The position numbers and the translations under genes are program-made. 50,034 bases of DNA, taken from positions 1 through 50,034 of the forward strand of contig CAINWP010000220.1 of NCBI GenBank assembly GCA_903854475.1, given 5' to 3'. Source of the stretch: an uncultured Verrucomicrobiota bacterium (GTDB taxonomy: Bacteria; Verrucomicrobiota; Verrucomicrobiia; Limisphaerales; UBA9464). This document shows positions 27,306 through 37,128 of the stretch, piece after piece (position 1 is the first letter of the stretch; every line of letters starts with the position of its first letter). Under the pieces are notes generated by a model that saw only the letters and a list, made by a program, of their open reading frames with translations, had not been told where the DNA came from and did not search any database.

Positions 27306-29005
27306 GGTGTCCCTGGCTCGGACCCGATTGACTGTCGGCGCAGGGAACGGAGAAGGCGCCAGGCTACCAGGGCCAGGGAGCTTTGGGCGAACACGTCGCC
27401 GTATCGGTGATAGGGGGTTTCGGTGTGGGGGAGTCCAATGGGCACGGTGGCTAAGAGGATGCCGGGGGCATAGACTTGGCCCGTTGAGTCGCCCAGGACG
27501 TCGCGCGGGGTGCCGCAGGCGTCCCACCAACCGGTGAGGCCATTGTTGCACACTCTCACCAAGGCGACGCCATTTTCCACGGACCGGAAGACGGCGCTGG
27601 CGGTGTGTTGCCATTGAGCCGCGCTCTCGGCAAACCAGCCGTCGTTGGTGAGGCCGAGAATAAAATCGACCTCCGGACGGACATGGTCCCGGATGCCGTG
27701 CGGGAAGACATCTTCAAAGCAAATCACCGGGGCCACGGTGGCGCCCCCAGTGAGGCGGAAGGTCCAGGGGCGATCGCCGCTTTCAAAGCCATCGCCGATG
27801 GGTGTGATCCACTTAAGGAAGGGAAGCCACCGGGCCAGCGGGACGTACTCGCCAAAGGGAACGAGTCGCCGCTTCCAGTAGGCCGGTGGCATGGAGCCAT
27901 CGGTGCGTCGCAAAAAGGCCGCGTTGTAGCGGGCCACCGCGGGGCGATTTCCGGACCCGCCTTCCCGGGTCACGGAATCGTCGGCTCCCAGGATCCAGTC
28001 GGGCCCGTTCTTTCCGAGCAGTGTCACCATGCGACTGTAGTTGGTTTCCGTGAGGCCAAAGGCTCCTTCGGGCCAGATGAGTACCTCTGGCTCCAGTGCC
28101 AACGCTTGACGGGACAGGCTCTCGATCTTGGTAAAAATACGCCCTTGTTCGTCGGGATCCCATTGAAGGGTCTGCGGCACCGAAGGTTGGACGAGACCCA
28201 GGCGAACGGTCTCGGGGTTGGCTTGGCGCTCCAGGCGGCGGTAGCCCATGACTTCCCAGAACCCCCAGCCCATGACCATCAACGTCACCAGCAGTGGCAG
28301 TCGCGCTTCCGCAGTCCAGCTCCAGCGCGATTCCGGACGCAGGCCCATGCTAAGGAAGGCCCCTCCCAAGGCTAGACTGCTCCAGCACACCAAGAAAGAA
28401 ACGCCGTACACCCCGGTGATGCTCGCCAGTTGGATGAGGGGTAGTTGCCGCCACTGGCTCACGCCGAGAGGAGCCCAGGGGAATCCGCTCAAAAGGTGCG
28501 AGCGCACATATTCTAGGGCCACCCAGCCCAGGGCCAGAGTCAACAGTTGCGAAGCCCTCAAAGGCCAGGGTTGCCGGGCATAGGCCCGAGCCCCGAAGAG
28601 CCAGTCGTGCCAACTCCCAGTCTGCCGGTCGGTGGGCGGATGATCGGCACTCGGGTCAACGGGTTGGCTGCCCCCTTGAGTAATTTGTAGCCCGAGTCGA
28701 ATCCAAAGCGCGGGGAACAAGGCGCAGTAAGCGCTCAAAGCCACCCATCCCGTATAGGCTCCGACGGGAAAGGGGATGTGGCGCATCCAGCGCAGCAGCA
28801 CCAGGAAGTGGACGAGCCCTGCGACGTAGCCGTAGCGAAACCCCTCGGGCCCGCGCAGTCCGCAGGCCCCAAACCACAGGATCGCGGGAGCAATCCAAGC
28901 CAACCCGGCCCAACCCGGAGTCGGATGAGCCAAGGCACCGGCCAGCCCGGCCAGTACCGCCACCGGGTACCGCTGCGTCTCTCGGTTGATCCAAGCGCTC
29001 GTCAC
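27296..29005 (-). CDS. lnt: apolipoprotein N-acyltransferase
   Basis: 569 residues with a GTG start. The N-terminal half has six or more membrane helices (YPVAVLAGLAGALAHPTPGW, VHFLVLLRWMRHIPFPVGAY, and others); the C-terminal half is a periplasmic nitrilase-fold domain. The catalytic triad is visible: Glu in VLIWPEGAFG, Lys in AYWKRRLVPFGEYVPLARW and Cys in APVICFEDVFP. Lnt adds the third acyl chain to lipoproteins in the inner membrane, so this organism should make triacylated lipoproteins, consistent with the MacA-like lipoprotein at 21399-22673. It is convergent with the NamZ-like gene and divergent from the MFS gene. Confidence 0.96.
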   Translation of the reverse strand: MTSAWINRETQRYPVAVLAGLAGALAHPTPGWAGLAWIAPAILWFGACGLRGPEGFRYGYVAGLVHFLVLLRWMRHIPFPVGAYTGWVALSAYCALFPALWIRLGLQITQGGSQPVDPSADHPPTDRQTGSWHDWLFGARAYARQPWPLRASQLLTLALGWVALEYVRSHLLSGFPWAPLGVSQWRQLPLIQLASITGVYGVSFLVCWSSLALGGAFLSMGLRPESRWSWTAEARLPLLVTLMVMGWGFWEVMGYRRLERQANPETVRLGLVQPSVPQTLQWDPDEQGRIFTKIESLSRQALALEPEVLIWPEGAFGLTETNYSRMVTLLGKNGPDWILGADDSVTREGGSGNRPAVARYNAAFLRRTDGSMPPAYWKRRLVPFGEYVPLARWLPFLKWITPIGDGFESGDRPWTFRLTGGATVAPVICFEDVFPHGIRDHVRPEVDFILGLTNDGWFAESAAQWQHTASAVFRSVENGVALVRVCNNGLTGWWDACGTPRDVLGDSTGQVYAPGILLATVPIGLPHTETPYHRYGDVFAQSSLALVAWRLLRSLRRQSIGSEPGTPQG

Positions 29006-29120
29006 CCCTTCAATCTACAGCCACACGGAGGCCTCCGGCGAGGAAGCCTTTTTGCTGGGTGATTCACTGAAACTGAGAGCGTTCTGTCGGGTTTGATTAC
29101 ATTCGTAATTTTCAAACAGG

Positions 29121-29166
29121 CTTCAAATAGGTTCCAATAGGTTCCAATAGGTTCCAATAGGTTCCA
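29121..29166. repeat. 10-bp tandem repeat in the lnt/MFS divergent intergenic region
   Basis: Perfect decamers GTTCCAATAG start at 29131, 29141 and 29151, with a partial copy GTTCCA at 29161-29166 and a diverged copy CTTCAAATAG at 29121-29130. The period matches one helical turn. It lies about midway between the two divergent starts (29005 and 29254). Confidence 0.9.
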
Positions 29167-29253
29167 AGACCGGGCTCTGGGGTTGGCTTTCATTCAAAGT
29201 GTGGTAACAGTGCGTCTACTGGCTGGGGCCGGTGGAGCCCTTTTGGAGACCCA

Positions 29254-30522
29254 ATGACCGAATCCCGTGAACGACGACTTCTGCTGCTCCTAGCGGCTGT
29301 GCAGTTCACCCATGTCTTGGATTTCATGGTGATGCTCCCGCTCGGACCCCAGTTGATGAGGGAACTCCACATCGGTCCTGCCGGATTTAGTGCGCTGCTC
29401 GGCTGTTACTCGGTGGCCTCGGGTTTGGCAGGATTTTTTGGGTCCACCTTCATTGATCGATTCGAGCGGCGGTCGTTGCTCCTCCTCACTTACCTCGGAT
29501 TTATTGTCGGCACGCTCGGGTGTGCGCTGGCCCACAGCGCTCCGATGTTGGCCGTGGCTCGGTCGATTTGCGGTATCTTCGGTGGCCTCTGCGGATCCTT
29601 GGTCATGACTGTGGCCTCGGACTTGGTGCCGCCCCAGCGGCGGGCGGCCGGCCTGGGGTTGGTGACCACCTCTTTTTCGGTAGCGGCCGCATTCGGGGTT
29701 CCATTGGGTCTAGCGCTTGCTAATCGCTTCAATTGGGAGGCCCCCTTTTGGGTGGTGGCGATCTTTTCCGTGATCTTGTGCGGGCTGATTTCTGTGAACT
29801 TGCCGACTCTCAAGGAACACATTCATCCCACTGCCCGCGTTGGTTTTGCTCCGATCCTGGAAGTAGTCCGAGACTCCAATGCCCGTCGGGCTTTGGCTTT
29901 TTACGGAATGCTGGTCTTTGCTCATTTCACCATCATTCCGATGCTCGCGCCCTACCTCATCGGTAATGTTCATCTGGCCGAAAATCGGTTGTTCTTGGTT
30001 TATCTCGTGGGTGGTCTTTTGAGTCTCTTTTCTACGCCCCGCATCGGTCGGTTGGCTGATGATCTGGGTCGGGTTCGCGTTTATGCGGGTTTGGTGGGGT
30101 TCGCCATCCTGATCACCCTCGGAATCACTCATGCCCGTCCGATGCCACTCTTCTGGTTGGTGCTCTTGGGTGGATCCTTCTTTGTCTTTGCCAGCGGACG
30201 GTTCATCCCGGCTCAGGCGATCCTGAGTCTTGCGGTGCCTCCCCGTCGGCGCGGAGCGTTCTTGAGTCTGAGTAGTTGTGTTCGCGATATCATGGCCGGG
30301 CTCACCACGGCAGTGGGCGGTTGGCTCGTGGTGAAGACTCCCACCGGTGAAATCGTGGGCTACGATCGGCTCGGTTGGATCGCGGTGGTCTCGGGTGTCT
30401 TTAGCCTGTGGCTCGCCAGCCGGGTTCGCTCTGTCGAGCACTCGATGCCCATGGTAGATGTAGGAGTGCCCGCTGCAGGAGGGGCAGAAGTAGCTGATCA
30501 GGTGAAACGCTCCAACGGGTGA
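29254..30522 (+). CDS. MFS transporter
   Basis: 422 residues, about 12 hydrophobic segments. The N-terminus ERRLLLLLAAVQFTHVLDFM and MVMLPLGPQLMRELHIGPAG, the loop FIDRFERRSLL between helices 2 and 3 (the family's D-R-x-G/R-R loop) and ARSICGIFGGLCGSL are typical of the DHA1-like arabinose-efflux type (AraJ-like). It probably exports a small metabolite or drug with proton antiport; the substrate is not deducible. Its 3' end overlaps the convergent fmt gene by 25 bp. A decamer tandem repeat lies upstream. Confidence 0.9.
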   Translation: MTESRERRLLLLLAAVQFTHVLDFMVMLPLGPQLMRELHIGPAGFSALLGCYSVASGLAGFFGSTFIDRFERRSLLLLTYLGFIVGTLGCALAHSAPMLAVARSICGIFGGLCGSLVMTVASDLVPPQRRAAGLGLVTTSFSVAAAFGVPLGLALANRFNWEAPFWVVAIFSVILCGLISVNLPTLKEHIHPTARVGFAPILEVVRDSNARRALAFYGMLVFAHFTIIPMLAPYLIGNVHLAENRLFLVYLVGGLLSLFSTPRIGRLADDLGRVRVYAGLVGFAILITLGITHARPMPLFWLVLLGGSFFVFASGRFIPAQAILSLAVPPRRRGAFLSLSSCVRDIMAGLTTAVGGWLVVKTPTGEIVGYDRLGWIAVVSGVFSLWLASRVRSVEHSMPMVDVGVPAAGGAEVADQVKRSNG

Positions 30523-31439
30523 CCGGCCAGAAAGGCGGCGGCATCCATGCGACGTCCCCCTTCAGGCTGCAGCGTTAGCAGCTCGAGAGCCCCACTGCCG
30601 CACGCGACCACCACGCGTCCCTTGCCGTGGTCGAGTCGCTCTCCGGGTCGACCAGAACCCTCGCACGGGGTGGCGGCGTGGACCTTTACGAAGCGGGTCT
30701 TACCGCCCCCCTCGGCCTGACAGAAGGCCCCGGGCCATGGGGTGAACGCCCGCAGGCGTCGCCAGAGTTCCACAGCTGGACGCTCCCAGACCAGTCGGCC
30801 GTCCTCCTTGGTAATCTTACGTGCGAGGCTCACTCCGTCGACGGGTTGGGATCGGGGCGGCAAACGGCCGGCGAGATAGTCGGGCAGTGACTGGACTAGT
30901 AGTTCGCCACCGAGGCCGGCCAGTCGGTCGTGGAGTGTCTGGCCGGTGTCCGCATCCTGGATTGGGGTGGTAGCCGTGGTGACGATGGGGCCGGTGTCCA
31001 AACCGGCATCCATGCGCATGAGAGTCACGCCGGTTTCCTGCAGTCCATCAGCCAGGGCCCATTGGATGGGGGCGGCTCCCCGATAAGCCGGCAGCAACGA
31101 TGTGTGCACGTTGAGGCAACCGTGACGGGGCACATCCAGAAGCGCTTGCGGCAGCAGTTGCCCGTAGGCGGCGACCACCATGAGATCGGGTGCCAGGGAG
31201 CGGAGGCGCTCGATGAAGACGGGATCACGGGCTTTGGCCGGTTGATCGACCGGGATACCGGCCTCGAGGGCGGCTTGCTTGACCGGGGTGGGCTGCAGAG
31301 CCAAGTCACGCCCCTTCGGTCGATCCGGCTGGCTCACCGCGAGGATCACTTGCCAGCGCGGGTCCGCCGAAAGACGTCGCAGCACCGTGGCGGCGAGGTC
31401 GGCGGTTCCCATGAAAACCAGTTGGGGCAGAGCGGACAT
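30498..31439 (-). CDS. fmt: methionyl-tRNA formyltransferase
   Basis: About 313 residues from the ATG at 31437-31439 (MSALPQLVFMGTADLAATVL); the longer frame to 31544 adds a non-conserved tail and is rejected. The formyltransferase domain has MVVAAYGQLLPQALLDVPRH, the signature NVHTSLLPAYRGAAPIQWAL and GVTLMRMDAGLDTGP with the catalytic Asn/His/Asp set. The C-terminal tRNA-binding domain follows (LRAFTPWPGAFCQ). Fmt formylates initiator Met-tRNA using 10-formyl-tetrahydrofolate. No def gene is adjacent, although fmt and def are often neighbours. Confidence 0.96.
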   Translation of the reverse strand: MSALPQLVFMGTADLAATVLRRLSADPRWQVILAVSQPDRPKGRDLALQPTPVKQAALEAGIPVDQPAKARDPVFIERLRSLAPDLMVVAAYGQLLPQALLDVPRHGCLNVHTSLLPAYRGAAPIQWALADGLQETGVTLMRMDAGLDTGPIVTTATTPIQDADTGQTLHDRLAGLGGELLVQSLPDYLAGRLPPRSQPVDGVSLARKITKEDGRLVWERPAVELWRRLRAFTPWPGAFCQAEGGGKTRFVKVHAATPCEGSGRPGERLDHGKGRVVVACGSGALELLTLQPEGGRRMDAAAFLAGHPLERFT

Positions 31440-31595
31440 TGAGTCGTTAGGATCTGTCACCACCACTCGGGGAGCAAGAGAGGCGAATCGGGGTCCTTTG
31501 GCTTCGTGAAAATGCCTCCGGTGAGGCGGAGCCTCAAAGCACACCTTGGATCGTGCACGGGTTGGGATGAGTGAGAACGCTGGAGCGGCCGGGGG

Positions 31596-32558
31596 TTACC
31601 AGGGGAGTCGGTGATGTTGCCACGGGATCGGGGCCGGGCTCTCCGGATCCCATTCGGCCGTGAGCCAGCCACCATCTTTGAGTGCTTGAGCCCCGGTGGG
31701 GGACGGGCAGAGGCGTACCCGAAATTCTTTCCAGGCCCGGGCCCGATGGAGTGCCGTCGAGTAGCGTTTCACAGACGACCCCAACCCTCGGAGGATGGGC
31801 ATGCCGGCCAGCACTGCTGCTAAGCGGGCGATAGCCGGCGAATGCAGGTGTCCGATGATGGTTGATTCCCACTGTGGGAGGCGGTTCCGAACCTCCGGCA
31901 GCTCCGCCAGAAAAGGCAGGGCGGAAGGATCGTGGCAAAAGAGAATGATGCGGCGGTCGGTTTCGAGTGAAGTGAGTGCAACCTGGATTTCGTAGAGGAC
32001 CCGTTGCCGTTCCGCCCTCCAGACGGGCGCTTCCTCGGGTAATAATTCTGACTCGAAGGCGGGCAGCGCCACCAGGGTCGATGGGACGGCGATGAGGCGA
32101 TAACGGCCGACGTCTCGTTGCCACCAAGTGGGAATCGACAACCGAGATTCCAGCCGCAACCAACTCTCCCAGCGAGGGCCTCCCACGCCGCCAAAAAGGC
32201 TGTGCTTGCCGAGTTCGTGATCGCCGATCACCGGAAGCAACCGGTCTCCGTAGGCAGCCCGTAAGGCACCCAGGCAACGCTCGGCACTGTCGCACGCGGC
32301 CTCGTCAGAGATTCCCACGAAGGCTGAATCCACCGAATAGTCTCCGTTGGCGATGACCAGATCTGGATTGGGATTAAGGGCGAGAATGCGGTCCAACTTG
32401 TCGTTGTGCGCCAGCGGATCGGCCAGCCAGAAACCGGTGCGCCAGGCGGCGGCCAGAATCCGCTGCATCGGATGGGGCATCGCGCGCGCCTCGTATCCGC
32501 GGCGAGCCTGCTCGGCTGGGCCAGCCCAGTGGGGATCGCTGACCACCAGGAGTTTCAT
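31596..32558 (-). CDS. calcineurin-like metallophosphoesterase
   Basis: About 320 residues from the ATG at 32556-32558 (MKLLVVSDPHWAG); an ATG five codons earlier is possible. The metal-binding motifs of the family are in order: D-x-H in VVSDPHW, NGD in VIANGDYSVD, GDHE in PVIGDHELG, a lone His in ILFCHDPSALPF and GHLH in TIIGHLHSP. The fold is a dimetal phosphoesterase, acting on phosphomonoesters, phosphodiesters or nucleotides; the substrate cannot be told from sequence. It lies 43 bp after argF on the same strand. Confidence 0.9.
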   Translation of the reverse strand: MKLLVVSDPHWAGPAEQARRGYEARAMPHPMQRILAAAWRTGFWLADPLAHNDKLDRILALNPNPDLVIANGDYSVDSAFVGISDEAACDSAERCLGALRAAYGDRLLPVIGDHELGKHSLFGGVGGPRWESWLRLESRLSIPTWWQRDVGRYRLIAVPSTLVALPAFESELLPEEAPVWRAERQRVLYEIQVALTSLETDRRIILFCHDPSALPFLAELPEVRNRLPQWESTIIGHLHSPAIARLAAVLAGMPILRGLGSSVKRYSTALHRARAWKEFRVRLCPSPTGAQALKDGGWLTAEWDPESPAPIPWQHHRLPW

Positions 32559-32601
32559 GACGCGTGGAGTCAATCAGAGGACCGAGGGCCAGTGAGCCTC
32601 C

Positions 32602-33498
32602 TCAGCCGACGATCCAATCGACGATGGCCTTCTGAGTGTGGAGGCGGTTTTCGGCCTCCCGGAAAATGGTGTCAGCGTGGGCTTCGAGGGTTTCTTCGGT
32701 GATCTCCTTGCCGCGATACGCCGGCAGGCAGTGCATCACCAGTGCTCCGGGGTTGGCCCGGCGCACCAGGGCCTCGTTGATCTGGTATCCGGCGAGGTCC
32801 TTCAGGCGTTGAGCCCCCTCGGCTTCTTTGCCCATGGATACCCAGACGTCGGTATAAAGCACATCGGCGCCGCTGGCTGCTGCGTCGAGGTCTTCGGTGC
32901 AGTGGATGGATCCGCCTGCCCGGCGGACGAGGTCTGCATCAGGTTGGTAGGCCTTAGGAGCGGCGATGCGCAATTCGAAGCCCAGGCGTGCCGCCGCCCA
33001 GATCCAGCTCACAGGCACGTTGCAGGCCCCATCGCCCACAAAGGTGACGACCTTGCCTTGGATGGATTGGCCCCGTTGCTCTTCGAAGGTGAAGATGTCG
33101 GTCAGAATCTGGCAGGGGTGCTCCGCATCGGTCAGCGCATTGATCGTGGGGATACCCGAAAATTGGGCGAAGTCTTCGACATCCTGCTGGGCGAAGGTGC
33201 GAATCACCGCGCCGTGGATCATGCGTCCGAGGACGCGGGCTGTGTCCTTAATGGGTTCGCCGCGACCGAGTTGGATGTCTCCGCCATTAAGGAAGAGAAC
33301 CTCGGCTCCCAATTCTCTGAGACCCACTTCAAAGCTCACACGGGTCCGGGTGGAACTCTTGCTGAAGATGAGCGCCCAGGTCTGGCCGGCCAGCGGTCGG
33401 TCATGCTGACCCCGGCGGCTCTTGAACGCGGGAACACGGTTCAGGATATCCCGCATTTCAGTGCCGGACAGTGCCTCAAGGCTCAACAGGTGTTTCAT
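32602..33498 (-). CDS. argF: ornithine carbamoyltransferase
   Basis: 298 residues, close to the family norm. It carries the carbamoyl-phosphate motif SSTRTRVSFEVG, the HPCQILTD motif, and the ornithine-binding/catalytic motif MHCLPAYRGKEIT (HCLP). The enzyme joins ornithine and carbamoyl phosphate to citrulline in arginine biosynthesis. N-acetylornithine transcarbamylase is less likely because HCLPAYRG is the ornithine-type sequence. No other arg gene is adjacent. It is upstream of the metallophosphoesterase gene on the same strand. Confidence 0.95.
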   Translation of the reverse strand: MKHLLSLEALSGTEMRDILNRVPAFKSRRGQHDRPLAGQTWALIFSKSSTRTRVSFEVGLRELGAEVLFLNGGDIQLGRGEPIKDTARVLGRMIHGAVIRTFAQQDVEDFAQFSGIPTINALTDAEHPCQILTDIFTFEEQRGQSIQGKVVTFVGDGACNVPVSWIWAAARLGFELRIAAPKAYQPDADLVRRAGGSIHCTEDLDAAASGADVLYTDVWVSMGKEAEGAQRLKDLAGYQINEALVRRANPGALVMHCLPAYRGKEITEETLEAHADTIFREAENRLHTQKAIVDWIVG

Positions 33499-33624
33499 CG
33501 TACGCGTCGATTCCGCGTCGCACAGAAAGACTGGGACGAGCGGAAAGGCGATTGCCTACACCATCGTGGGGCATCCGGTCACGTAATAATCTGGAGTCGG
33601 TGATTTTGGATTCGCAGGCAATTG

Positions 33625-36600
33625 TTACTCGGCCTGAACCCGGTAGAAAGCCGCGCCGTCGGGTGGGAGCGGATCTTGAAAAGCTTGGGATCCGGAGGAC
33701 CCTCCCAAGCCGGTGGCGATGGGCGCGAAGGGGCCCTCTAAGCGATCAGCCCGGAGGACCGAATAGCGGCGACCGGTCTGGCCTAGCCATTGAAATTCAG
33801 CTCCAAGTTGTCCATGGACGCCCACCGCTGCTGAGAATCCGAGCACTCTCAAGGGCGAGGCTCCGTCTGCGGGGTTGAATCCCTGCTGGAGTTCGTTCCG
33901 GGTGGAGAGGCCGTCTCCGTCTGGATCGGACTCCGCATTATTGCCTAAGGTGGGAAAATACTCGAGTTCCTGGGCGTCGACGAGGCCATTGCCGTCCTGG
34001 TCTTCGGTCGCGGGATTGAGGCGAATCACCTCGGCTTGTGAGCCGACGGCGTTGTGCAAATGCAACAACAGCGCCTGCACCACCGAGGTGCTTCGGGCCA
34101 CGCGAAGGCGCACGCGTTGACCTTCCTGAAACCAGGGCGAACCGCTGAGTCCGGGGGCTTCGGAAGCAACCAGGGGAGCGGCGAGGTCGAAAGTGGCCCA
34201 ACCGGTGGTTTCGTTGGCCCCCTCAGTGGCCGCGCTCACTCGGTATCGGAAGGAGGTTTTGCGCCCGCCCAAGCCCAACGCGGAGGCAGGGATGGAATGC
34301 ACGAGAACGCCGTTGTGAAAGAGAGCGGTGTCTCGAGATCGAGGATCTAGGACGTTGAGGGTGCCGCCTTCGATCCAGTTGGTGCTTCCGGTGGTCATGA
34401 CTGCCGAAACGAGGAAGTCGTTCGAGAGCGAGTCATCGGTGATGTCGTTTCCGTTGAGGTTGCCGGCGGTGGTGTTGACCACGCGGGCGTCCACCGAACC
34501 GTTGTTGTCCAAATCGATTTCCACGTCGAGGGAGGTGAAAACTCGTTGGGGGGTGATCCATTTGCCGGCGGTCGCCAGTCCGAAGAAAATCCGAGCCGAG
34601 GCGATGTCTCCGCCCGGTGCGTCGGTGGCGGCTCCGTAGGCCAGCAGGTCGGCCGCCCCATTAGGGAAGGCCAGGTTGCGCGAGGGGCTGATCCCGCCCA
34701 ACTGGAAGACTCCGACTAATCCCGGGGCTTGTTGTCCATCGCGGAGGGTGGGCAACGGCACGGTGGTCGTTCCCGATCCGGACGGAAGTCCGATGCGCAG
34801 GGCACCCGCATGGGCGGGCGCCAGTGGTCGGACAATCGCGTGCCAGGGCACGTGGATGGGAACCGGCCCGCCATGAAACCAGAGTTGACCGCTGGCTTCC
34901 GGCATCTTCGGTCGGAAGCGGGTCCCTTGGATGTCTGCGGTGGTCGGATCGTCACCAACTCCAGCGGGATTGGCCTCGAAGCGGAAGGGAATGGCTACTT
35001 CCTGACCTGCCGACAGGGTGATTTGATCGAGCAGGGGCACCATTCGTGCGGCGGTGACGCCCACGGTGTTGCTGGCGCTGATTTTCAAGGTGACCGATCC
35101 GGACCCTTTGTTGGTCAGGCGGACTCGGCGCTCTTCAGTGTAGGGAGTGGCCAGCTCCAGGGCCCCCATCGAGATGGAAACCTGATCACTCGCCGAGGCG
35201 TTGCGCGCAATCACGGTGGTGGCCAGCGCGTCGATCACCGCCACCCGGCCCGCACCCACCCGGGATTCCGGATAAGCGACGCCATCGCCATTGGCCGTGC
35301 GGGCCGCCGTGTTCATAAGCGCGGCCTTAATTTCTAAGGCGCTCCAGGTGGGGCGTGCTTGTCGTATTAAGGCTGCGGCCCCGGTGACATGGGGTGCAGA
35401 CATCGAGGTGCCCGTCATTGGAATGGATTCGGTGCCGTATCCGGCGCGCGTGGAGGGGATGGCGCTGCCGGGTGCGGCGAGGTCGGGTTTAAGGCGGCTC
35501 GTGTAGGCCACCGGTCCGCGGGAGCTGGACTCGTTCACTCGGTCGGCCAACTCCGGACGCACCGTGGCAGAGCGGGGTTCGAGGGTGATGGACACGCCCT
35601 CGGCCAATCGGCGGCGAAGGATTGCGCCGTCGGTCCGAGAGATCATCACGCCGGGGATCTTGATGTCGCTGGTATCTCCGGACCCGCCCATCGGGATGGG
35701 AAATCCATCGACATTATTAATCATCACCACCGCGACGGCTCCGGCTTGTTGGGCCGCCCGAATCTTGCTGGAAAAAAAGCAGGTTCCCCGGTCGATGAGC
35801 GCGATCTTACCTCGGATCTCGGACGAATTGGAGACCTTGCCGTTGTCCCCATCCTGGCAGGCATTCAGCGGTTGGGTGGCAACGACTTGCGCGGAGATTT
35901 TCCCTGCCGAGGCGATGGGGAAGGTAAAGATCCCTTCGACGGCCGCATACTCTCCCACGACGGCCGCGGGTGCGGTGACGCTAATGGTGGAGGACGTGGA
36001 ACCGTCATCATAGGTGTTGGCCACGGTGATGGCTTTACTGGAAACCCCCGGGGAACCGATGACATAGTGGGTGTTGCCGGAATTGCCGGCCGAAACCACG
36101 ACCACGGTGCCGAGATTGACCAGTCGGTTGATGGCGGCGGTTTGCGAGGACTCCGCTTCGGTGGCGAAGGGAGACCCGAGGGATAGGTTGAGCACATCGA
36201 CTCGGTCGGCGGTGTTGCCGTCGCGGTCCGGATCGGCCGCTGCATCGAGCGCCAAGGGAACGAGGGCGGTGTTGCCTCGGGCTCCGAACACCTTGTAGGC
36301 GATGAGGGATGCCTCGGGGGCCACCCCCGGACCCACCTTGAAGTCATTGGTGTAAATATCGGGCCCGTAGGGGCCGGCGAACGGTTTGCCATCAGCCAGC
36401 ACGCCTAAGCCCGCTGCGATTCCTGCAACGTGGGAACCATGTCCATTCGAGCGCGGATCTAGTGGGTCGCCATCCGGACGCGGTGACGTGCTTCCGAATT
36501 CCCCACTGGCATCATAATCATCGCCCGCGAAGTCCCAACCACCGATCACTTTGGTGGTGGGGAAAGAGCCTAGCTCGAGGAGGGTGGGATCATTCGTCGC

Positions 36601-37128
36601 GTAGTCGGCAGGATCGCCCGATCCGCCGAACTGGGCGTGCAAATAATCGATACCGGAATCCACGATAGCGATGCGCACTCCGCGTCCGGTGAATCCGGAC
36701 TCGGCTCCTTGGGGCAGCCACACCGAGGGTGCCCCGATGAAGGGGACCGACGTCCGGGTATGGCGTTCGAGGGGTTGCACGCGTTCCACCGAGACGACGC
36801 CGGGGAGCGCGCGCAGTTGATTCAGCGAGGAGGCCTCGGCCGTTACCAGCAGGCTATTGAGGAGGGTGTAAGTGCTGCCCACGACCACGGTTCCGGAGCC
36901 GGCCAGTTGCTTTTGTAGCACCGCGTGCTCACCGACGAGAACCCGTCTCCGGGCCTTGCCGGCATCGACCAGGGCCTTAGTGGTGCTGCCGGATTTGGCG
37001 GCGGTTTCGCGTGCATCGACAACGGACTCGCCGGCGAGGAGGAGTTGGTAGGTGTCGGGCGCAGCGGACAGCACGAGGGCCCAGCCATAGCAGAGGCCGA
37101 GAAGGATCAGGCGAAGGGGCCGAGTCAT
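33625..37128 (-). CDS. secreted S8 subtilisin-like serine protease with PA domain
   Basis: 1167 residues. A signal peptide (LRLILLGLCYGWALVLSAA) is followed by an inhibitor I9-like propeptide region and the peptidase domain. The catalytic triad is seen as Asp157 (IAIVDSGIDYLH), His230 (GHGSHVAG) and Ser575 (GTSMSAPHVTGAAALI), with the oxyanion Asn in VVSAGNSGN. A protease-associated (PA) domain at about 400-505 (KIALIDRGTCFFSSKIRAAQ) is inserted between His and Ser, as in lactocepin-like subtilases. The C-terminal 550 residues are beta-rich, with a calcium-like repeat (EDQDGNGLVDAQELEYFP, DPDGDGLSTRNELQQGFNP; dockerin/thrombospondin type-3 style) and a verrucomicrobial ending. Probably surface-bound or secreted, and degrades proteins as nutrients. 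Confidence 0.94.
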   Translation of the reverse strand: MTRPLRLILLGLCYGWALVLSAAPDTYQLLLAGESVVDARETAAKSGSTTKALVDAGKARRRVLVGEHAVLQKQLAGSGTVVVGSTYTLLNSLLVTAEASSLNQLRALPGVVSVERVQPLERHTRTSVPFIGAPSVWLPQGAESGFTGRGVRIAIVDSGIDYLHAQFGGSGDPADYATNDPTLLELGSFPTTKVIGGWDFAGDDYDASGEFGSTSPRPDGDPLDPRSNGHGSHVAGIAAGLGVLADGKPFAGPYGPDIYTNDFKVGPGVAPEASLIAYKVFGARGNTALVPLALDAAADPDRDGNTADRVDVLNLSLGSPFATEAESSQTAAINRLVNLGTVVVVSAGNSGNTHYVIGSPGVSSKAITVANTYDDGSTSSTISVTAPAAVVGEYAAVEGIFTFPIASAGKISAQVVATQPLNACQDGDNGKVSNSSEIRGKIALIDRGTCFFSSKIRAAQQAGAVAVVMINNVDGFPIPMGGSGDTSDIKIPGVMISRTDGAILRRRLAEGVSITLEPRSATVRPELADRVNESSSRGPVAYTSRLKPDLAAPGSAIPSTRAGYGTESIPMTGTSMSAPHVTGAAALIRQARPTWSALEIKAALMNTAARTANGDGVAYPESRVGAGRVAVIDALATTVIARNASASDQVSISMGALELATPYTEERRVRLTNKGSGSVTLKISASNTVGVTAARMVPLLDQITLSAGQEVAIPFRFEANPAGVGDDPTTADIQGTRFRPKMPEASGQLWFHGGPVPIHVPWHAIVRPLAPAHAGALRIGLPSGSGTTTVPLPTLRDGQQAPGLVGVFQLGGISPSRNLAFPNGAADLLAYGAATDAPGGDIASARIFFGLATAGKWITPQRVFTSLDVEIDLDNNGSVDARVVNTTAGNLNGNDITDDSLSNDFLVSAVMTTGSTNWIEGGTLNVLDPRSRDTALFHNGVLVHSIPASALGLGGRKTSFRYRVSAATEGANETTGWATFDLAAPLVASEAPGLSGSPWFQEGQRVRLRVARSTSVVQALLLHLHNAVGSQAEVIRLNPATEDQDGNGLVDAQELEYFPTLGNNAESDPDGDGLSTRNELQQGFNPADGASPLRVLGFSAAVGVHGQLGAEFQWLGQTGRRYSVLRADRLEGPFAPIATGLGGSSGSQAFQDPLPPDGAAFYRVQAE

